The translations under genes were made by a program, and so were the position numbers. The notes beneath the pieces were generated by a model. That model made no database searches. It worked only from the letters and a program-made list of their open reading frames with translations, and was not told the DNA's origin. Below, piece after piece: positions 28,640 through 37,776 of a DNA stretch of 64,000 nucleotides (its first letter is position 1; each line of letters opens with the position of its first letter). Source of the DNA: SZUA-254 sp031379665 (GTDB taxonomy: Bacteria; Bacteroidota; Ignavibacteria; UBA10030; SZUA-254); the NCBI GenBank assembly GCA_031379665.1, contig JANNFI010000046.1, positions 62,001-126,000 on the forward strand, written 5' to 3'.

Positions 28640-29370
28640 ACATCCTCCTACAAGGATTGAGATGAATTGTGGATTAGTGAATTTAGTGGATGGTTGGTTT
28701 TAATTTTCGAATGGACAAACAGATCCGACCGGGTCGAGGTGACCCGTGAACTTGATTCGGGGAAGGAACTGGGATGGAGGAACGGATAAAACTTTTTCAC
28801 AAGGATTATCGTGTTGTTCTCCAACGGACGTTGATTGCTGACATGGATTACTAAAAGTATTGTACAAAGCCGGTGTTAGGAGCCGGCAAGCCGACGAAGT
28901 AGAACTCTCGTTAGTACTGGTATGAGGATAAATTAATCAGCGGTGAACCTGTCCGAGAAAAAAATCGATCGTGAACGCTTAAAAGGTGTGGAGTGAAGGG
29001 ACGCATGCTGTCCCGAATACAGACGAATTGTAACAAATCTCTCCCTCAGTGTCAAGTAATTTGTAATAAATTAAGCCATTAGGCATTATTTTTCTGGAAA
29101 TTGGTCGGGAACGAATTTCCCGTTCTGCGCCTATCCCCTTCTCCGGGGCCGGTCCCAGGAGGGAGCTGAAAAAAATCGCGAACCACCGGACGTACATCGC
29201 CCGTATCGGACGAACGACGAATATTCGGCATTCTGGTCCGGATTCCTCATTTCATCAAAAAATTGGGGGGGAAGGTACCTATCTATAGTATGTTCATCCA
29301 CGACCGGTGTCCCGATGCGTGAATGAATGTGGCAGCAGGCTCCGCCACGGACAACCCGGCGATCGAGGGA
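28640..29370. other. Intergenic region without supported gene
   Basis: About 730 bases between the giant T9SS gene and the tRNA-Asp terminator. It should contain the promoter for the minus-strand gene at 28639; the stretch 28785-28880 and the stretch 29020-29100 are AT-rich compared with the rest of the window. Short open frames here (for example 28979-29197 minus) lack a credible ribosome-binding site and protein-like composition. No RNA gene or repeat was recognised. Confidence 0.5.
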
Positions 29371-29401
29371 AAATAAAAAAACCCGCGCTTTGGCGGGTTT
29401 T
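29371..29401 (-). terminator. Intrinsic terminator after tRNA-Asp
   Basis: On the minus strand AAAACCCGCC pairs with GCGGGTTTT around a short loop and is followed by a run of seven T and TATTTT. It starts ten bases after the tRNA 3' end, a standard Rho-independent terminator. Confidence 0.85.
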
Positions 29402-29410
29402 CGTGAAGTG

Positions 29411-29485
29411 CGGGGTCGACGGGACTCGAACCCGCGACCTCCTGCGTGACAGGCAGGCGTTCTAACCAAACTGAACTACGACCCC
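29411..29485 (-). tRNA. tRNA-Asp (GTC)
   Basis: The reverse complement folds as a complete cloverleaf: acceptor stem GGGGTCG/CGACCCC, D arm with AGTTCAGTTTGGTTAGAAC, anticodon stem GCCTG with loop reading GTC, and T arm GCGGGTTCGAGTCCCGT. The discriminator base is G, as expected for Asp. CCA is not encoded (the next bases are CA then C). Confidence 0.95.
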
Positions 29486-29597
29486 GGAGGAAACGCTGAA
29501 AAATGATTCAGGTGTGAACGATTGCGGATCAATATAGTGAAACTGGATTTACTTTCCAATAGGATTCGTCGCCTGAGAGCGGCACCGTGGGGCCCCT

Positions 29598-30989
29598 TTA
29601 GGAATCGGACAGGCGTATGAACGCGCTGGGGTTGATCACCCTGACCATCAGGTCGTAGTCCTTGTAGGTCTCATAGACCGCGTTGAGACCCTCGCAGAAT
29701 TTCCGCCGTTTGTCCTTCTGAACGGTATAGCGGCAGACGAGGATCGATTTCCAATCGTTCATCAGCGCGCTGTCGAGCCGGATCATATGGTCCAGCTTCC
29801 CGCGTTGGGCATAGTACAGAAGGCTGCTGTGGATCTCCTGTGCAATGGTCTTCTCGCGGAAAATAAGACGCTCGACGTGCCTGACGTCCCGCCCCTTGGC
29901 CTGAACGTGTTTCGATTCCCGCTCCGAGGTGCGGACCTTCCCCTCCTGGGTGATCGCCGGCAGTTTGATAATGTGCTCGTCGAAGACGAACACCTCGACC
30001 TCCCACTCCGTCGCGTCGTGGGCGTCGATGAGCGTCCTCAGCAGGTCGACGTAGCGGTCTTCGATCATCCGGCTTACGTCCCCGATCCCCCTGAAAATCG
30101 ACCAGGCGTTGATCGGCACGACCACCTCGGCGGTCCTGAGGAGATTGATGATTTTTTCGTGGTCGTACTTGAACCAGACGGACTTCTGCGGTTCCAGGGT
30201 GGGTTTCCCCCCCTTGTCGGCGATGTAGTCGGATGCGGTCAGCTTGCTGACATAGAATCGTATGTCGCCGTAATCGAGGAGGAATATCTCGTTCTTCCGA
30301 TCGAACCCCTTGAGCGTGAGCTTCTTCGTCGGAACGCCCTTCCCCGAGGTCTCGGGGGCGTAGCAGAATCCGTAGAGATACACCCAGTCGTCCGTCCCGA
30401 GCTGAATGTCCATCGGCTCGGTGGGAAACAATTCGCGGGTCCCGAAATGCTCCATGATCGAGGCGGCCGCCGGTTTGCCCGCATGGGGAATTTCGTATGT
30501 GGAGGGGACCTCCGGGGGGGTGAGGATGCGTGGGGCTTTTTCCGGGTCGACCGACTTCGCATGAATCTTCTTCCGGGAATCTTCGGCCTTGCGGGCCTCA
30601 TCCCTGCGTGCTTCCTCGGCCTTCTTCTTCTCCCCTTCCTTTCGTGCTTCCTCCGCCTTCCGCAGTTCCCCGGCCGTCCTCACCGCTTCCGCCTCCCTCA
30701 CCTCGCGGACCTGCTTCTCGTGGAGCATCCTGCGGTCCTCCTGCTCCTTCATCGCAGTGGCGATTTCCTTCTCGGCCCTGATGTCCTGTTCCATGAGATT
30801 GATGAGGAGGTCGCGCATCTGCGCCGAAAGGAGGCTTTCGAACTGCTTCACAAGCCGTTCGGCCACCCTTCCAGGGGGGAGGTTGGAGAATCCTTCGAGC
30901 TGCCTCCTGAACGTCTCGTTTGCGCCGAGACGCTCGAGGAGCTCTCGCAGAAGGGTATCTGAAAATTTATGTCGTTCTTCGTTTGTCAT
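29598..30989 (-). CDS. GvpL/GvpF-like domain protein with N-terminal coiled coil
   Basis: 463 residues from ATG 30989; the frame is open further upstream only through the tRNA-Ser gene. Residues about 1-75 are helical, and about 75-150 form a highly charged Ala/Arg/Glu/Lys coiled coil. From about 195 the sequence follows the GvpL/GvpF family: WVYLYGF at the start, GDIRFYVSKL, then DHEKIINLLRTAEVVVPINA (the family's HExxL...xxxxLPxxxG block), IEDRYVDLLRTLID, EWEVEVFVFD, and a closing region YTVQKDKRRKFCEGL then LMVRVINPSAF. GvpL/F proteins are accessory factors of gas vesicle assembly that bind GvpA. No gvpA, gvpN or gvpO is in this window, so either the cluster is elsewhere or the fold has another job. 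The gene begins 15 bases after tRNA-Ser and may be co-transcribed with it. Confidence 0.55.
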   Translation of the reverse strand: MTNEERHKFSDTLLRELLERLGANETFRRQLEGFSNLPPGRVAERLVKQFESLLSAQMRDLLINLMEQDIRAEKEIATAMKEQEDRRMLHEKQVREVREAEAVRTAGELRKAEEARKEGEKKKAEEARRDEARKAEDSRKKIHAKSVDPEKAPRILTPPEVPSTYEIPHAGKPAAASIMEHFGTRELFPTEPMDIQLGTDDWVYLYGFCYAPETSGKGVPTKKLTLKGFDRKNEIFLLDYGDIRFYVSKLTASDYIADKGGKPTLEPQKSVWFKYDHEKIINLLRTAEVVVPINAWSIFRGIGDVSRMIEDRYVDLLRTLIDAHDATEWEVEVFVFDEHIIKLPAITQEGKVRTSERESKHVQAKGRDVRHVERLIFREKTIAQEIHSSLLYYAQRGKLDHMIRLDSALMNDWKSILVCRYTVQKDKRRKFCEGLNAVYETYKDYDLMVRVINPSAFIRLSDS

Positions 30990-31004
30990 CGTTCGGTCCG
31001 GTTG

Positions 31005-31086
31005 CGGAGGGTGAGGGATTTGAACCCCCACGTCCCGAAGGACGGCAGTTTTCAAGACTGCTGCCATACCATTAGGCGAACCCTCC
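31005..31086 (-). tRNA. tRNA-Ser (TGA)
   Basis: The reverse complement gives acceptor stem GGAGGGT/ACCCTCC, a D arm (GCCTAATGGTATGGC), anticodon stem GCAGT/ACTGC with loop CTTGAAA (anticodon TGA), a long variable arm (CGTCCTTCGGGACG) typical of serine tRNAs, a T arm containing GGGTTCAAATCCC, and discriminator G. CCA is only partly present (CA). Confidence 0.95.
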
Positions 31087-31175
31087 GGGTCTTCCCCGCG
31101 CACGCGGGAGCGACAGGGTAATCCTAAACTGGAGGGTCAATATAGAGAAAAGGGTGTGCGAAATCAATACGCGGT

Positions 31176-32081
31176 TCAGCCGATTTCGGTCATCAGGACC
31201 CCCGCCAGCGTGATCCCGGCGCCAAGCAGGAACCGGGTGGTGAGCGCGTCGCCCAGGAAGAGCCAGGCGAGAACCATCGTGAGGATCGGCTGGATGTTCG
31301 CGAAAACGGCAACCTTACTGGGCGGAAGCTTGCCGAGCGCGTAATACCAGATGAGGTACGCCACGATCGACGTCGCCACGGCGAGGTAGACAATCCCCCC
31401 CACGTCCGCCGTCGTGAGGGCGGAGTAGTCGAAACCGGCGGCCTGGACGATACCGAACGGGAGAAACATCGCCATCCCCCAGACGAGGGTCACGGATGTG
31501 GCGTGGAGCGGACCGTATTTCACGATCATCTCCTTCCCCAATACCGAATAGAATGTCCACGCGACGACGGCGGCGAGGAGGAGCGAATCGCCGTAGAGCG
31601 TCTCAGCCCCCAGATCGAGGCCGCGTTCGAACACCACCAGGAGGATGCCGGCGAAGGCGACGAGGACCCCGCCGAGTCGCAGCACCGAGGGCTCCTCTTT
31701 TTTCATCAGAACGGAAAGGAGGAGGACGAGCGCCGGCGTGGCGCCGTAGAAAAGCGCGGCGTTCGTGGGCTTCGACGCGTGGAGCCCCGTGATGAACAGG
31801 AACTGGTTCAGTGGAACGCCGAGCGCGCTCAAGAGCAGAAACCGGTTCCTGTCCCCGCGATCGACGGTGAGGGCGCGCCCCCTCGCCAATGCCATCCCGA
31901 TGAGGATCGTGCCCGCCAGTAGCGACCGCAGGAACGTGAGCGTCACCGGGTCGACGGCGGTGAGTGTCGCCTTTGCGACGATGTGGGTGCCGCTCGCAAG
32001 GAGCGACTGGAAGAGCATAATGAGGTAGATGAGCATCGTCAGCGTCCCCAAGATACCGAGTTCTCCGATGGGAACAAACAT
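31176..32081 (-). CDS. EamA/DMT-family transporter
   Basis: This 301-residue protein has about ten hydrophobic segments in two halves, the layout of the drug/metabolite transporter superfamily (two EamA repeats). The first repeat has LTFLRSLLAGTIL, matching the family's conserved xxxRxxxAxxxL helix, and ALFYGATPALVLLLSVL. The second has YLAVATSIVAYLIWYYALGK and VFANIQPILTMVLAWLFLGD, the typical end of an EamA domain (xxxPxxAxxxxxxxLGE). It is an inner-membrane exporter or importer of unknown small molecule. It is divergently arranged with the MFS transporter, with only a short shared promoter region. A later start at the methionine near 32036 is possible. Confidence 0.85.
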   Translation of the reverse strand: MFVPIGELGILGTLTMLIYLIMLFQSLLASGTHIVAKATLTAVDPVTLTFLRSLLAGTILIGMALARGRALTVDRGDRNRFLLLSALGVPLNQFLFITGLHASKPTNAALFYGATPALVLLLSVLMKKEEPSVLRLGGVLVAFAGILLVVFERGLDLGAETLYGDSLLLAAVVAWTFYSVLGKEMIVKYGPLHATSVTLVWGMAMFLPFGIVQAAGFDYSALTTADVGGIVYLAVATSIVAYLIWYYALGKLPPSKVAVFANIQPILTMVLAWLFLGDALTTRFLLGAGITLAGVLMTEIG

Positions 32082-32134
32082 CTCGCGGCATTTTTGAAAT
32101 GGCTGTTGAATATGGTATGTTCACCCCGAGCCGA

Positions 32135-33421
32135 ATGGAGTCTTGGAAGAAAAATCTTTACGTCCTCTGGGGCACGCAGTTCCTGGCCATGGTGGGCGTC
32201 AACCTCATTGTCCCCTTCCTCCCCTTTTACATCCGCCAGCTCGGCGTCACCAACGACCAGGAGCTGGCGCGCTGGAGCGGCGTGATTTTCGCCGCCCCGT
32301 TCCTCACCGCTTTCATCGCGACGCCGGTCTGGGGGGCCCTCGGTGACCGGTACGGCCGCAAGCTGATGGTCGTACGGGCGATTTTCGGGCTGGGTCTCTC
32401 CCAGATCCTGATCGGACTCTCAGGTGACGTCTACCAGCTCCTGGCGTTCCGTCTCCTCCAGGGTCTCATCAGCGGATACATCGCCGCTTCGCTGGCGCTC
32501 GTCTCGATCAGCACGCCGACCGAAAAGATCGGCTACGCGCTCGGCCTGCTCCAGACGGCGACGGCCGGCGGGACGGTGCTCGGCCCCGCCATCGGGGGTA
32601 TCCTCGCCGACTTCATGTCGTACCACGACATCTTCTTCATCATCGCGGCGATCTGCGGCCTCGGCGGCCTGCTCATCATGAAAATGGTGCGCGAGGAAGT
32701 ACGCCCGACCCCGGAGGGCCCCCAGCCGACCGTGCTGGAGAACATCCGCTTCGTCGCGACGAACAGGAAACTGCGGACGATCGGGATCCTCATCCTCCTC
32801 GCGCAGGCCGGCGCCCTGATGATCGAGCCGATCTTCGCCCTCTTCATCGAGCAGTTCAAGACTTCGACCAAATACCTCTCGACCCTCGTGGGCGTCATCT
32901 TCTCGATTGCCGGGATCTTCATGGTGATCTCGGCGCCCTGGTGGGGAAAGCGGAACGACCGCATCGGGTACAGAAAAAACCTGACCATAGCCGCGTCGGG
33001 CACCGGGCTGGCCTACGCCGCCCATATGCTCGTCCCCGGGCTCATCTCGCTCGGGTTCCTGAGGGCCGGCCTCGGATTCTTCCGTGGCGGCATTCTCCAC
33101 TCGCTTTTTTCCTTGACGAGCCGCCACGTCCCTGCCGCGCGCAGGGGCGGGATCATCGGCATCGTGTCGAGCCTGGCGATTCTGGGAAATTCACTCGGAC
33201 CGCTCGCCGGCGGGTTCATCGCGGAACGCTTCGGGATCATCCCGGTCTTCAGCGTCAACAGCGTGATCTTCCTCCTGATCGCGGTGACCGTCTGGCGATC
33301 GGATATCGACCGGGTGGTGAACGGATCAGCGATGGGGGGCTCCCAAACCGAACCGGTCGTACCCGGCCAGCCCACCCAGCCGACATCCCCGATCGCCCGC
33401 GACGCTGACGGCCCGGCCTGA
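32135..33421 (+). CDS. MFS transporter, TetA/DHA1-like
   Basis: About 428 residues and twelve hydrophobic segments. The loop after helix 2 has WGALGDRYGRKLMVVRAI, the major facilitator motif A (GxLxDRxGRK), and the fifth helix region has LQTATAGGTVLGPAIGG, the motif C pattern of proton-driven antiporters. Together these indicate a drug:H+ antiporter-type exporter of the DHA1 branch; substrate cannot be predicted. I chose the ATG at 32135 (MESWKKNLYVLWGT) because the first helix begins right after it; the frame also allows ATG 32099, which would leave only 17 bases to the divergent DMT start. Neither start has a strong ribosome-binding site. The last 35 residues are a Pro/Thr-rich cytoplasmic tail. 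Confidence 0.85.
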   Translation: MESWKKNLYVLWGTQFLAMVGVNLIVPFLPFYIRQLGVTNDQELARWSGVIFAAPFLTAFIATPVWGALGDRYGRKLMVVRAIFGLGLSQILIGLSGDVYQLLAFRLLQGLISGYIAASLALVSISTPTEKIGYALGLLQTATAGGTVLGPAIGGILADFMSYHDIFFIIAAICGLGGLLIMKMVREEVRPTPEGPQPTVLENIRFVATNRKLRTIGILILLAQAGALMIEPIFALFIEQFKTSTKYLSTLVGVIFSIAGIFMVISAPWWGKRNDRIGYRKNLTIAASGTGLAYAAHMLVPGLISLGFLRAGLGFFRGGILHSLFSLTSRHVPAARRGGIIGIVSSLAILGNSLGPLAGGFIAERFGIIPVFSVNSVIFLLIAVTVWRSDIDRVVNGSAMGGSQTEPVVPGQPTQPTSPIARDADGPA

Positions 33422-33517
33422 GGGAACGGCGTGAGGGAACGGCCCGGCGGGTTGTTGTCTGCCGGAGGGAAAATCCCTATGTTGTGAAATTCAGATCCCC
33501 GGACTCCCCTTCACCCC

Positions 33518-36385
33518 ATGGCAACGAAAAAATCCTCAGCAACGCCCACCGGCCGGCTGTTTCTCCTCGACGGGATGGCCCTCGTCTATCGCGCCTACTT
33601 CTCGTTCATCAGCAGGCCCCTCATCAATTCGCGTGGCGAGAACACCAGCGCGATTTTCGGCTTCGTCAACACCCTGATGAAGATCCTGAACGTCGACCGC
33701 CCCGAGCACATCGCCGTGGTCTACGACACGAAGGAACCGACGTTCCGGCACAAGATGTTCGAACCGTACAAGGCGACGAGGGAGAAAATGCCCGAGGACC
33801 TGGCCGGACAGCTCGACAAGCTCAAGGAGGTGGTGAGGGCCTTCAACGTCCCCGGCCTGGAGCTCCCGGGCTTCGAGGCAGACGACGTGATGGGAACGCT
33901 GGCCCGGATGGCCGAGCGCAACGGCATCGAAACCTACCTCGTCACCGGGGACAAGGATTTCATGCAGCTGATCTCCCCGCTCATCAAGATGTACAGGCCC
34001 GGCAAACAGGGGGACGACTGGGAAGTCCTCGACGAACGTGCCGTGACCGCGAAATTCGGTGTGAGACCGGCCCTGGTGACCGAAGTCCTCGCGATCGTGG
34101 GAGACAAGTCGGACAATGTACCCGGAGTGCGAGGCATCGGCGACAAGACCGCGATCCCGCTCGTGCAGGAATTCGAGACCCTTGAAAACATTTACCGCAA
34201 CCTCGACCGTATTCCCCAGAAGGGGGTGAGGCAAAAACTCGCCGACGGCGAGTCGTCGGCCTACCTCTCGAGGAAGCTCGTCACGATCGACACCTCGGCG
34301 CCAGTGAGCGCGGCGATCGACGACCTCGTCGCCCGTCCACCCGACGTCCCGAAGCTCCTCCGGCTCTTTGCGGAACTCGAATTCCGGGCGCTCCTGAAAA
34401 AATTCGGGGCAGCTGAAGGCGGGATTCCCCCCACGACAGGCGCCGGAGCCGTGGGGACGCCCGCGGGCCCTCCGCTGACGACCGACTCCCCGGAAGCCGC
34501 ACCGCATCCCTCCCCCCTGGATGACATCGCCTCGGTCCCCCACCGGTACGTCACGCTGACGACCGAGAAGGAGTGCCGCGAGGTGGCCGCTAAACTCCGG
34601 AAGGCGAAAATCTTCGCCGTCGACACCGAGACGACCTCGACCGACGCGTTGCGCGCCGAGCTCGTCGGGATTTCGCTCGCGACCGAGCCCGGGCACGCGT
34701 GGTATGTGCCGGTCCTGGACGACCGGCCTCCCGCAGGGTCGGAGCCTGCGGGAACCCAGGGTGAACTCGGCGGGGGCAGAACCCGTACCGGAATTCCCTG
34801 GAGCCGTATCTCGGAAATCCTCGGGCCACTCCTTGAAGACCCCGCGCTGAAGAAGGTCGGCCAGAACATCAAGTTCGATATGCTCGTGTTCGGCGCGCAC
34901 GGCGTGACGATGGCGGGGATCCACTTCGATACCATGGTGGCGAGCTACATCCTCAGGCCGGACGGCGCGCACAACATGGACGCCCTCGCCGAAGAGCACC
35001 TGCGGTACAGGACCATCACCTACGACGACCTCACCGGCACCGGCAGGAACAGGAAGGACATCCGCGATATCGACCCCGCAAAGCTCGCGGAGTACGCCGC
35101 CGAGGACGCCGACGTCACGCTCCGGCTCTATCAGGCGATCGGCGCGAAGCTCGACCCCGGGAAGACCGCCATCTGCCGCGACCTCGAGTTTCCGCTCATC
35201 GAGGTGCTCGCGCGAATGGAGGCGAACGGCGTCGCGCTCGACACCGCCTATCTCGCGGACCTGTCGAAGGAGCTCGAGCGGAACATCGACAACCTGACCC
35301 GTAGCATCCACGGCCACGCCGGGTGCGACTTCAACGTCAACTCGACGCAACAGCTCGGCAAGGTCCTCTTCGAAACGCTCGGCCTCCCCACGGCGAAGAA
35401 AACCAAGACCGGCTTCTCCACCGACGTAAGCGTGCTTGAATCGCTCCGGCACGGACATCCCATCGTCGAAGCGCTGCTCGAATACCGGCAGCTCCAGAAG
35501 CTGAAGTCGACCTACGTCGACGCGCTCCCCACACTCGTGAACCCGGCGACCGGGAGGCTGCACACGTCGTACAACCAGACGGTGGCCCTGACCGGGCGGC
35601 TCTCGAGCAGCGACCCGAACCTCCAGAACATTCCGATCCGAACCGAACTCGGCGGAAGCATCAGGAGGGCGTTCGTCCCGGGAGCGAAGGGGCGCAGGAT
35701 CCTCTCGGCCGACTATTCACAGATCGAACTACGCATCATGGCGCACGTCTGCGGTGACGCCGGACTCACCACCGCCTTCCGCAACGGCGAGGACATCCAC
35801 ACCACGACCGCCTCGGGGGTGTTCGGGGTCGGAGCGACAGAAGTCACGAAGGAAATGCGGAGAAAGGCCAAGGAGGTGAATTTCGGGATTATGTACGGCA
35901 TCGGCCCGTTCGGCCTCGCCTCGAGGCTCGGCATTCCCCAGGGCGAGGCGAAGGATATCATTTCAATGTATTTCGAGCGTTTCCCAAAGGTCAAGGAATA
36001 CATCACGACCACGATCGAATCGGCCCGGAAGGACGGCTTCGTCTCGACCCTCCTCGGCCGGCGGCGGTACTTCCCGGAGATCAACAGCAGGAACTTTCCC
36101 GTGCGAAGCAATGCCGAACGCCAGGCGATCAACATGCCGATACAGGGAACCGCGGCCGATATGATCAAGCTCGCGATGATCAGGATTCAAAAGAGGCTGG
36201 ACGGGGAACGACTCGGCGCCAGGATGTTGCTGCAGGTGCACGACGAGCTGGTGTTCGAGGTACCGGAAAAGGAGGCGGAGGCGGCGGGCCTGATGGTCCG
36301 CGAGGAAATGGAGAAAGCCCTGCCTCTTTCAGTGCCCGTCGTGGTGGACGTCGGGATCGGAAGGAACTGGCTCGAAGCGCACTAG
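33518..36385 (+). CDS. polA: DNA polymerase I
   Basis: The 955-residue protein has all three parts of family A polymerase I. The 5'-3' exonuclease (1 to about 300) has PTFRHKMFEPYKATRE, GFEADDVMG and TGDKDFMQLI. The 3'-5' exonuclease (about 350-560) keeps its acidic residues (DTETTS near 369, then YAAEDADVTLRLYQ), so proofreading is probably active. The polymerase domain has motif A (SADYSQIELRIMAH near 731), motif B (RRKAKEVNFGIMYGIGPFG near 781) and motif C (QVHDELVFE near 908). It fills gaps in repair and removes RNA primers. It is slightly longer than the E. coli enzyme, mainly from Pro/Gly-rich linkers near residues 300-345 and 405-430. The plus-strand gene is isolated: the MFS gene ends 96 bp upstream and the next gene converges 14 bp downstream. 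Confidence 0.97.
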   Translation: MATKKSSATPTGRLFLLDGMALVYRAYFSFISRPLINSRGENTSAIFGFVNTLMKILNVDRPEHIAVVYDTKEPTFRHKMFEPYKATREKMPEDLAGQLDKLKEVVRAFNVPGLELPGFEADDVMGTLARMAERNGIETYLVTGDKDFMQLISPLIKMYRPGKQGDDWEVLDERAVTAKFGVRPALVTEVLAIVGDKSDNVPGVRGIGDKTAIPLVQEFETLENIYRNLDRIPQKGVRQKLADGESSAYLSRKLVTIDTSAPVSAAIDDLVARPPDVPKLLRLFAELEFRALLKKFGAAEGGIPPTTGAGAVGTPAGPPLTTDSPEAAPHPSPLDDIASVPHRYVTLTTEKECREVAAKLRKAKIFAVDTETTSTDALRAELVGISLATEPGHAWYVPVLDDRPPAGSEPAGTQGELGGGRTRTGIPWSRISEILGPLLEDPALKKVGQNIKFDMLVFGAHGVTMAGIHFDTMVASYILRPDGAHNMDALAEEHLRYRTITYDDLTGTGRNRKDIRDIDPAKLAEYAAEDADVTLRLYQAIGAKLDPGKTAICRDLEFPLIEVLARMEANGVALDTAYLADLSKELERNIDNLTRSIHGHAGCDFNVNSTQQLGKVLFETLGLPTAKKTKTGFSTDVSVLESLRHGHPIVEALLEYRQLQKLKSTYVDALPTLVNPATGRLHTSYNQTVALTGRLSSSDPNLQNIPIRTELGGSIRRAFVPGAKGRRILSADYSQIELRIMAHVCGDAGLTTAFRNGEDIHTTTASGVFGVGATEVTKEMRRKAKEVNFGIMYGIGPFGLASRLGIPQGEAKDIISMYFERFPKVKEYITTTIESARKDGFVSTLLGRRRYFPEINSRNFPVRSNAERQAINMPIQGTAADMIKLAMIRIQKRLDGERLGARMLLQVHDELVFEVPEKEAEAAGLMVREEMEKALPLSVPVVVDVGIGRNWLEAH

Positions 36386-36399
36386 GAACGCCGGAACAT

Positions 36400-36993
36400 T
36401 CACCCCACCACGCCGGGCCCAGGCGTCGCGGGTGGAACGGGCGGCGCGCTCTCCGGCCACCCCGAATCGGGACCGGGCTTGTCAGCCGTGGCGCCCCTGC
36501 GCCGGAGGAGCATTCCCGCGCCCATCAGGACGAGCGCGAGCGGCCACCAGGTGGCGATCGCGTCCCGGATTTCCCACCCGTACCAGTACCCGTACTCGGT
36601 CAGCACCATTGAAACGCCGACGGCCAGCAGTAGGAGACCCGGGACCAGGTAGTACCAGTCGGCGGGCCTGTTGACGAAGAGCATTACGAAGACGATGCCG
36701 AACACCAGAAATGTCGCCGGAAAGATCATTTGGATCGGGATGTCGAACCGGTCGATCGACCGGACGAGGAAGAAGATGCTGTAGAGGAAGAGCACCGTAC
36801 CCCAGAACACCTTCCATTTCACGCGGTCGAAAAGTCCCCTCCCCGCCACGATCAGCCCCATCAGGGCGAGCGCCGGCCAGATGATCTCCCGGACGCTCAG
36901 GTCGATGACATCGAATTTCTTCAACAGCAGGAGGCTGCCGAAGACGATAAGGAAGATTCCGAGAATGGAGACCCGGGTGGCAGTGCGCGACAT
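36400..36993 (-). CDS. Small multi-pass membrane protein (DUF5668-like)
   Basis: About 197 residues. I chose ATG 36993 because GGAGG lies three bases upstream; the upstream in-frame codon at 37008 is a TTG. There are six or so hydrophobic helices (TRVSILGIFLIVFGSLLLL, IIWPALALMGLIVAG, VFWGTVLFLYSIFFLV and others) with the short helix-turn-helix spacing of DUF5668/LiaF-N-type transmembrane proteins, then an Arg-rich loop and a Pro-rich cytoplasmic tail. It lies 11 bases after a double-PspC membrane gene and is almost certainly in the same transcript. Such pairs often belong to envelope-stress modules. Function unproven. Confidence 0.65.
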   Translation of the reverse strand: MSRTATRVSILGIFLIVFGSLLLLKKFDVIDLSVREIIWPALALMGLIVAGRGLFDRVKWKVFWGTVLFLYSIFFLVRSIDRFDIPIQMIFPATFLVFGIVFVMLFVNRPADWYYLVPGLLLLAVGVSMVLTEYGYWYGWEIRDAIATWWPLALVLMGAGMLLRRRGATADKPGPDSGWPESAPPVPPATPGPGVVG

Positions 36994-37004
36994 CTTTCCT
37001 CCGT

Positions 37005-37685
37005 TCAAGATTGGACCGACAATTTTTCCTCGGGCATCAGGATCCCGAGCGCGATGTAGATCAGGAGCGCCCAGCCGAAGGACGCGAACACGAGGACGAT
37101 GGCGATGAGCCGGACGATCGTCGGGTCGATTGAAAAGTAATCGGCGAGGCCACCGCAGACGCCGAACAGCTTCCTGTTGCGGACCGACCTGCGCAGTTCC
37201 CTCACTTCTGCCCGTGGCATCGCGAACGCTTCCGCCCCCTCCGCTGTCGGATCACCGGCCGGTCGGGATTTCCCGCGGAGGCTGATCATGACGAAAATAC
37301 CGGCGCCGATCATCAGAACCGGGAGGATTACGCTCCCGGCGTACGACCACCACTGATATCCCGCGAGCAGGCCGAGGTTCACCAGGAGGGCAGTCGCTCC
37401 GACGAGAATGAGGACGATCCCCCAAAACCGCCTGCCGTTGCCCTGCCGGGCTGCCGGTTCCGGCGCCGCCATGATATCGGGGTTCGACGGCATGATGATC
37501 ATCGCCGCGATGTACACCAGGAGCCCCGTCCCATACATGAAAGATAGCAGGACGAGGAGGAGCCTGATGATCGTCACGTCCACACCGAAATACTCCGCGA
37601 TGCCGCCGCAGATCCCGTCGATCATCCTGGTGTGTCTCGATTTGTAGAGGCGCCGTGGCCCGCCCTGGTCGTTTATCATCGTCAT
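37005..37685 (-). CDS. Tandem PspC-domain membrane protein
   Basis: The 226-residue protein has two PspC domains. The first (about 12-70) has RHTRMIDGICGGIAEYFGVD and TIIRLLLVLLSF; the second (about 160-222) has RNRKLFGVCGGLADYFSID and TIVRLIAIVLVF. Each is the standard R-x-I-x-G-V-C-G-G-I-A-x-Y-F helix plus a transmembrane helix. Two more membrane helices lie between them (RFWGIVLILVGATALLVNLG; YAGSVILPVLMIGAGIFVMI). PspC relatives sense membrane damage and secretin mislocalisation in the phage-shock response. No PspA, PspB or PspF homologue is nearby. It is followed closely by the small membrane protein at 36400, forming a two-gene unit. Confidence 0.85.
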   Translation of the reverse strand: MTMINDQGGPRRLYKSRHTRMIDGICGGIAEYFGVDVTIIRLLLVLLSFMYGTGLLVYIAAMIIMPSNPDIMAAPEPAARQGNGRRFWGIVLILVGATALLVNLGLLAGYQWWSYAGSVILPVLMIGAGIFVMISLRGKSRPAGDPTAEGAEAFAMPRAEVRELRRSVRNRKLFGVCGGLADYFSIDPTIVRLIAIVLVFASFGWALLIYIALGILMPEEKLSVQS

Positions 37686-37776
37686 TCTTTTAAATATGCG
37701 GTTCTCTGGGATTATACGGTCCGGGGTGGGGATTGTTGCGGGTGGGATTCTGACGGAAATGCTGGCGGAAATGCGG

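Noticed and set aside
18579..28867. TTGTACAA palindrome at 18579-18586 and 28860-28867, both upstream of secreted-protein genes, as a shared operator
   Set aside because: Only two 8-base copies at different distances from the starts (47 and about 220 bases); chance is a sufficient explanation.
28979..29197. 72-residue open frame on the minus strand in the 28.6-29.4 kb gap
   Set aside because: No ribosome-binding site, mixed composition without a recognisable pattern.
29131..29469. 112-residue open frame starting with MVRTPACHAGG
   Set aside because: It reads through the tRNA-Asp gene and its terminator, a common artefact.
29598..30989. Part of a gas vesicle gene cluster
   Set aside because: No gvpA, gvpN, gvpK, gvpO or other vesicle genes are seen in the surrounding sequence; only one GvpL/F-like fold is present.
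30990..31103. N-terminal extension of the GvpL/F-like gene
   Set aside because: The extra residues are translated from the tRNA-Ser gene.
34700..34810. Insertion in the PolA proofreading domain as a sign of inactivation
   Set aside because: The acidic residues before and after the Pro/Gly-rich linker are retained, so it is only a loop insertion.
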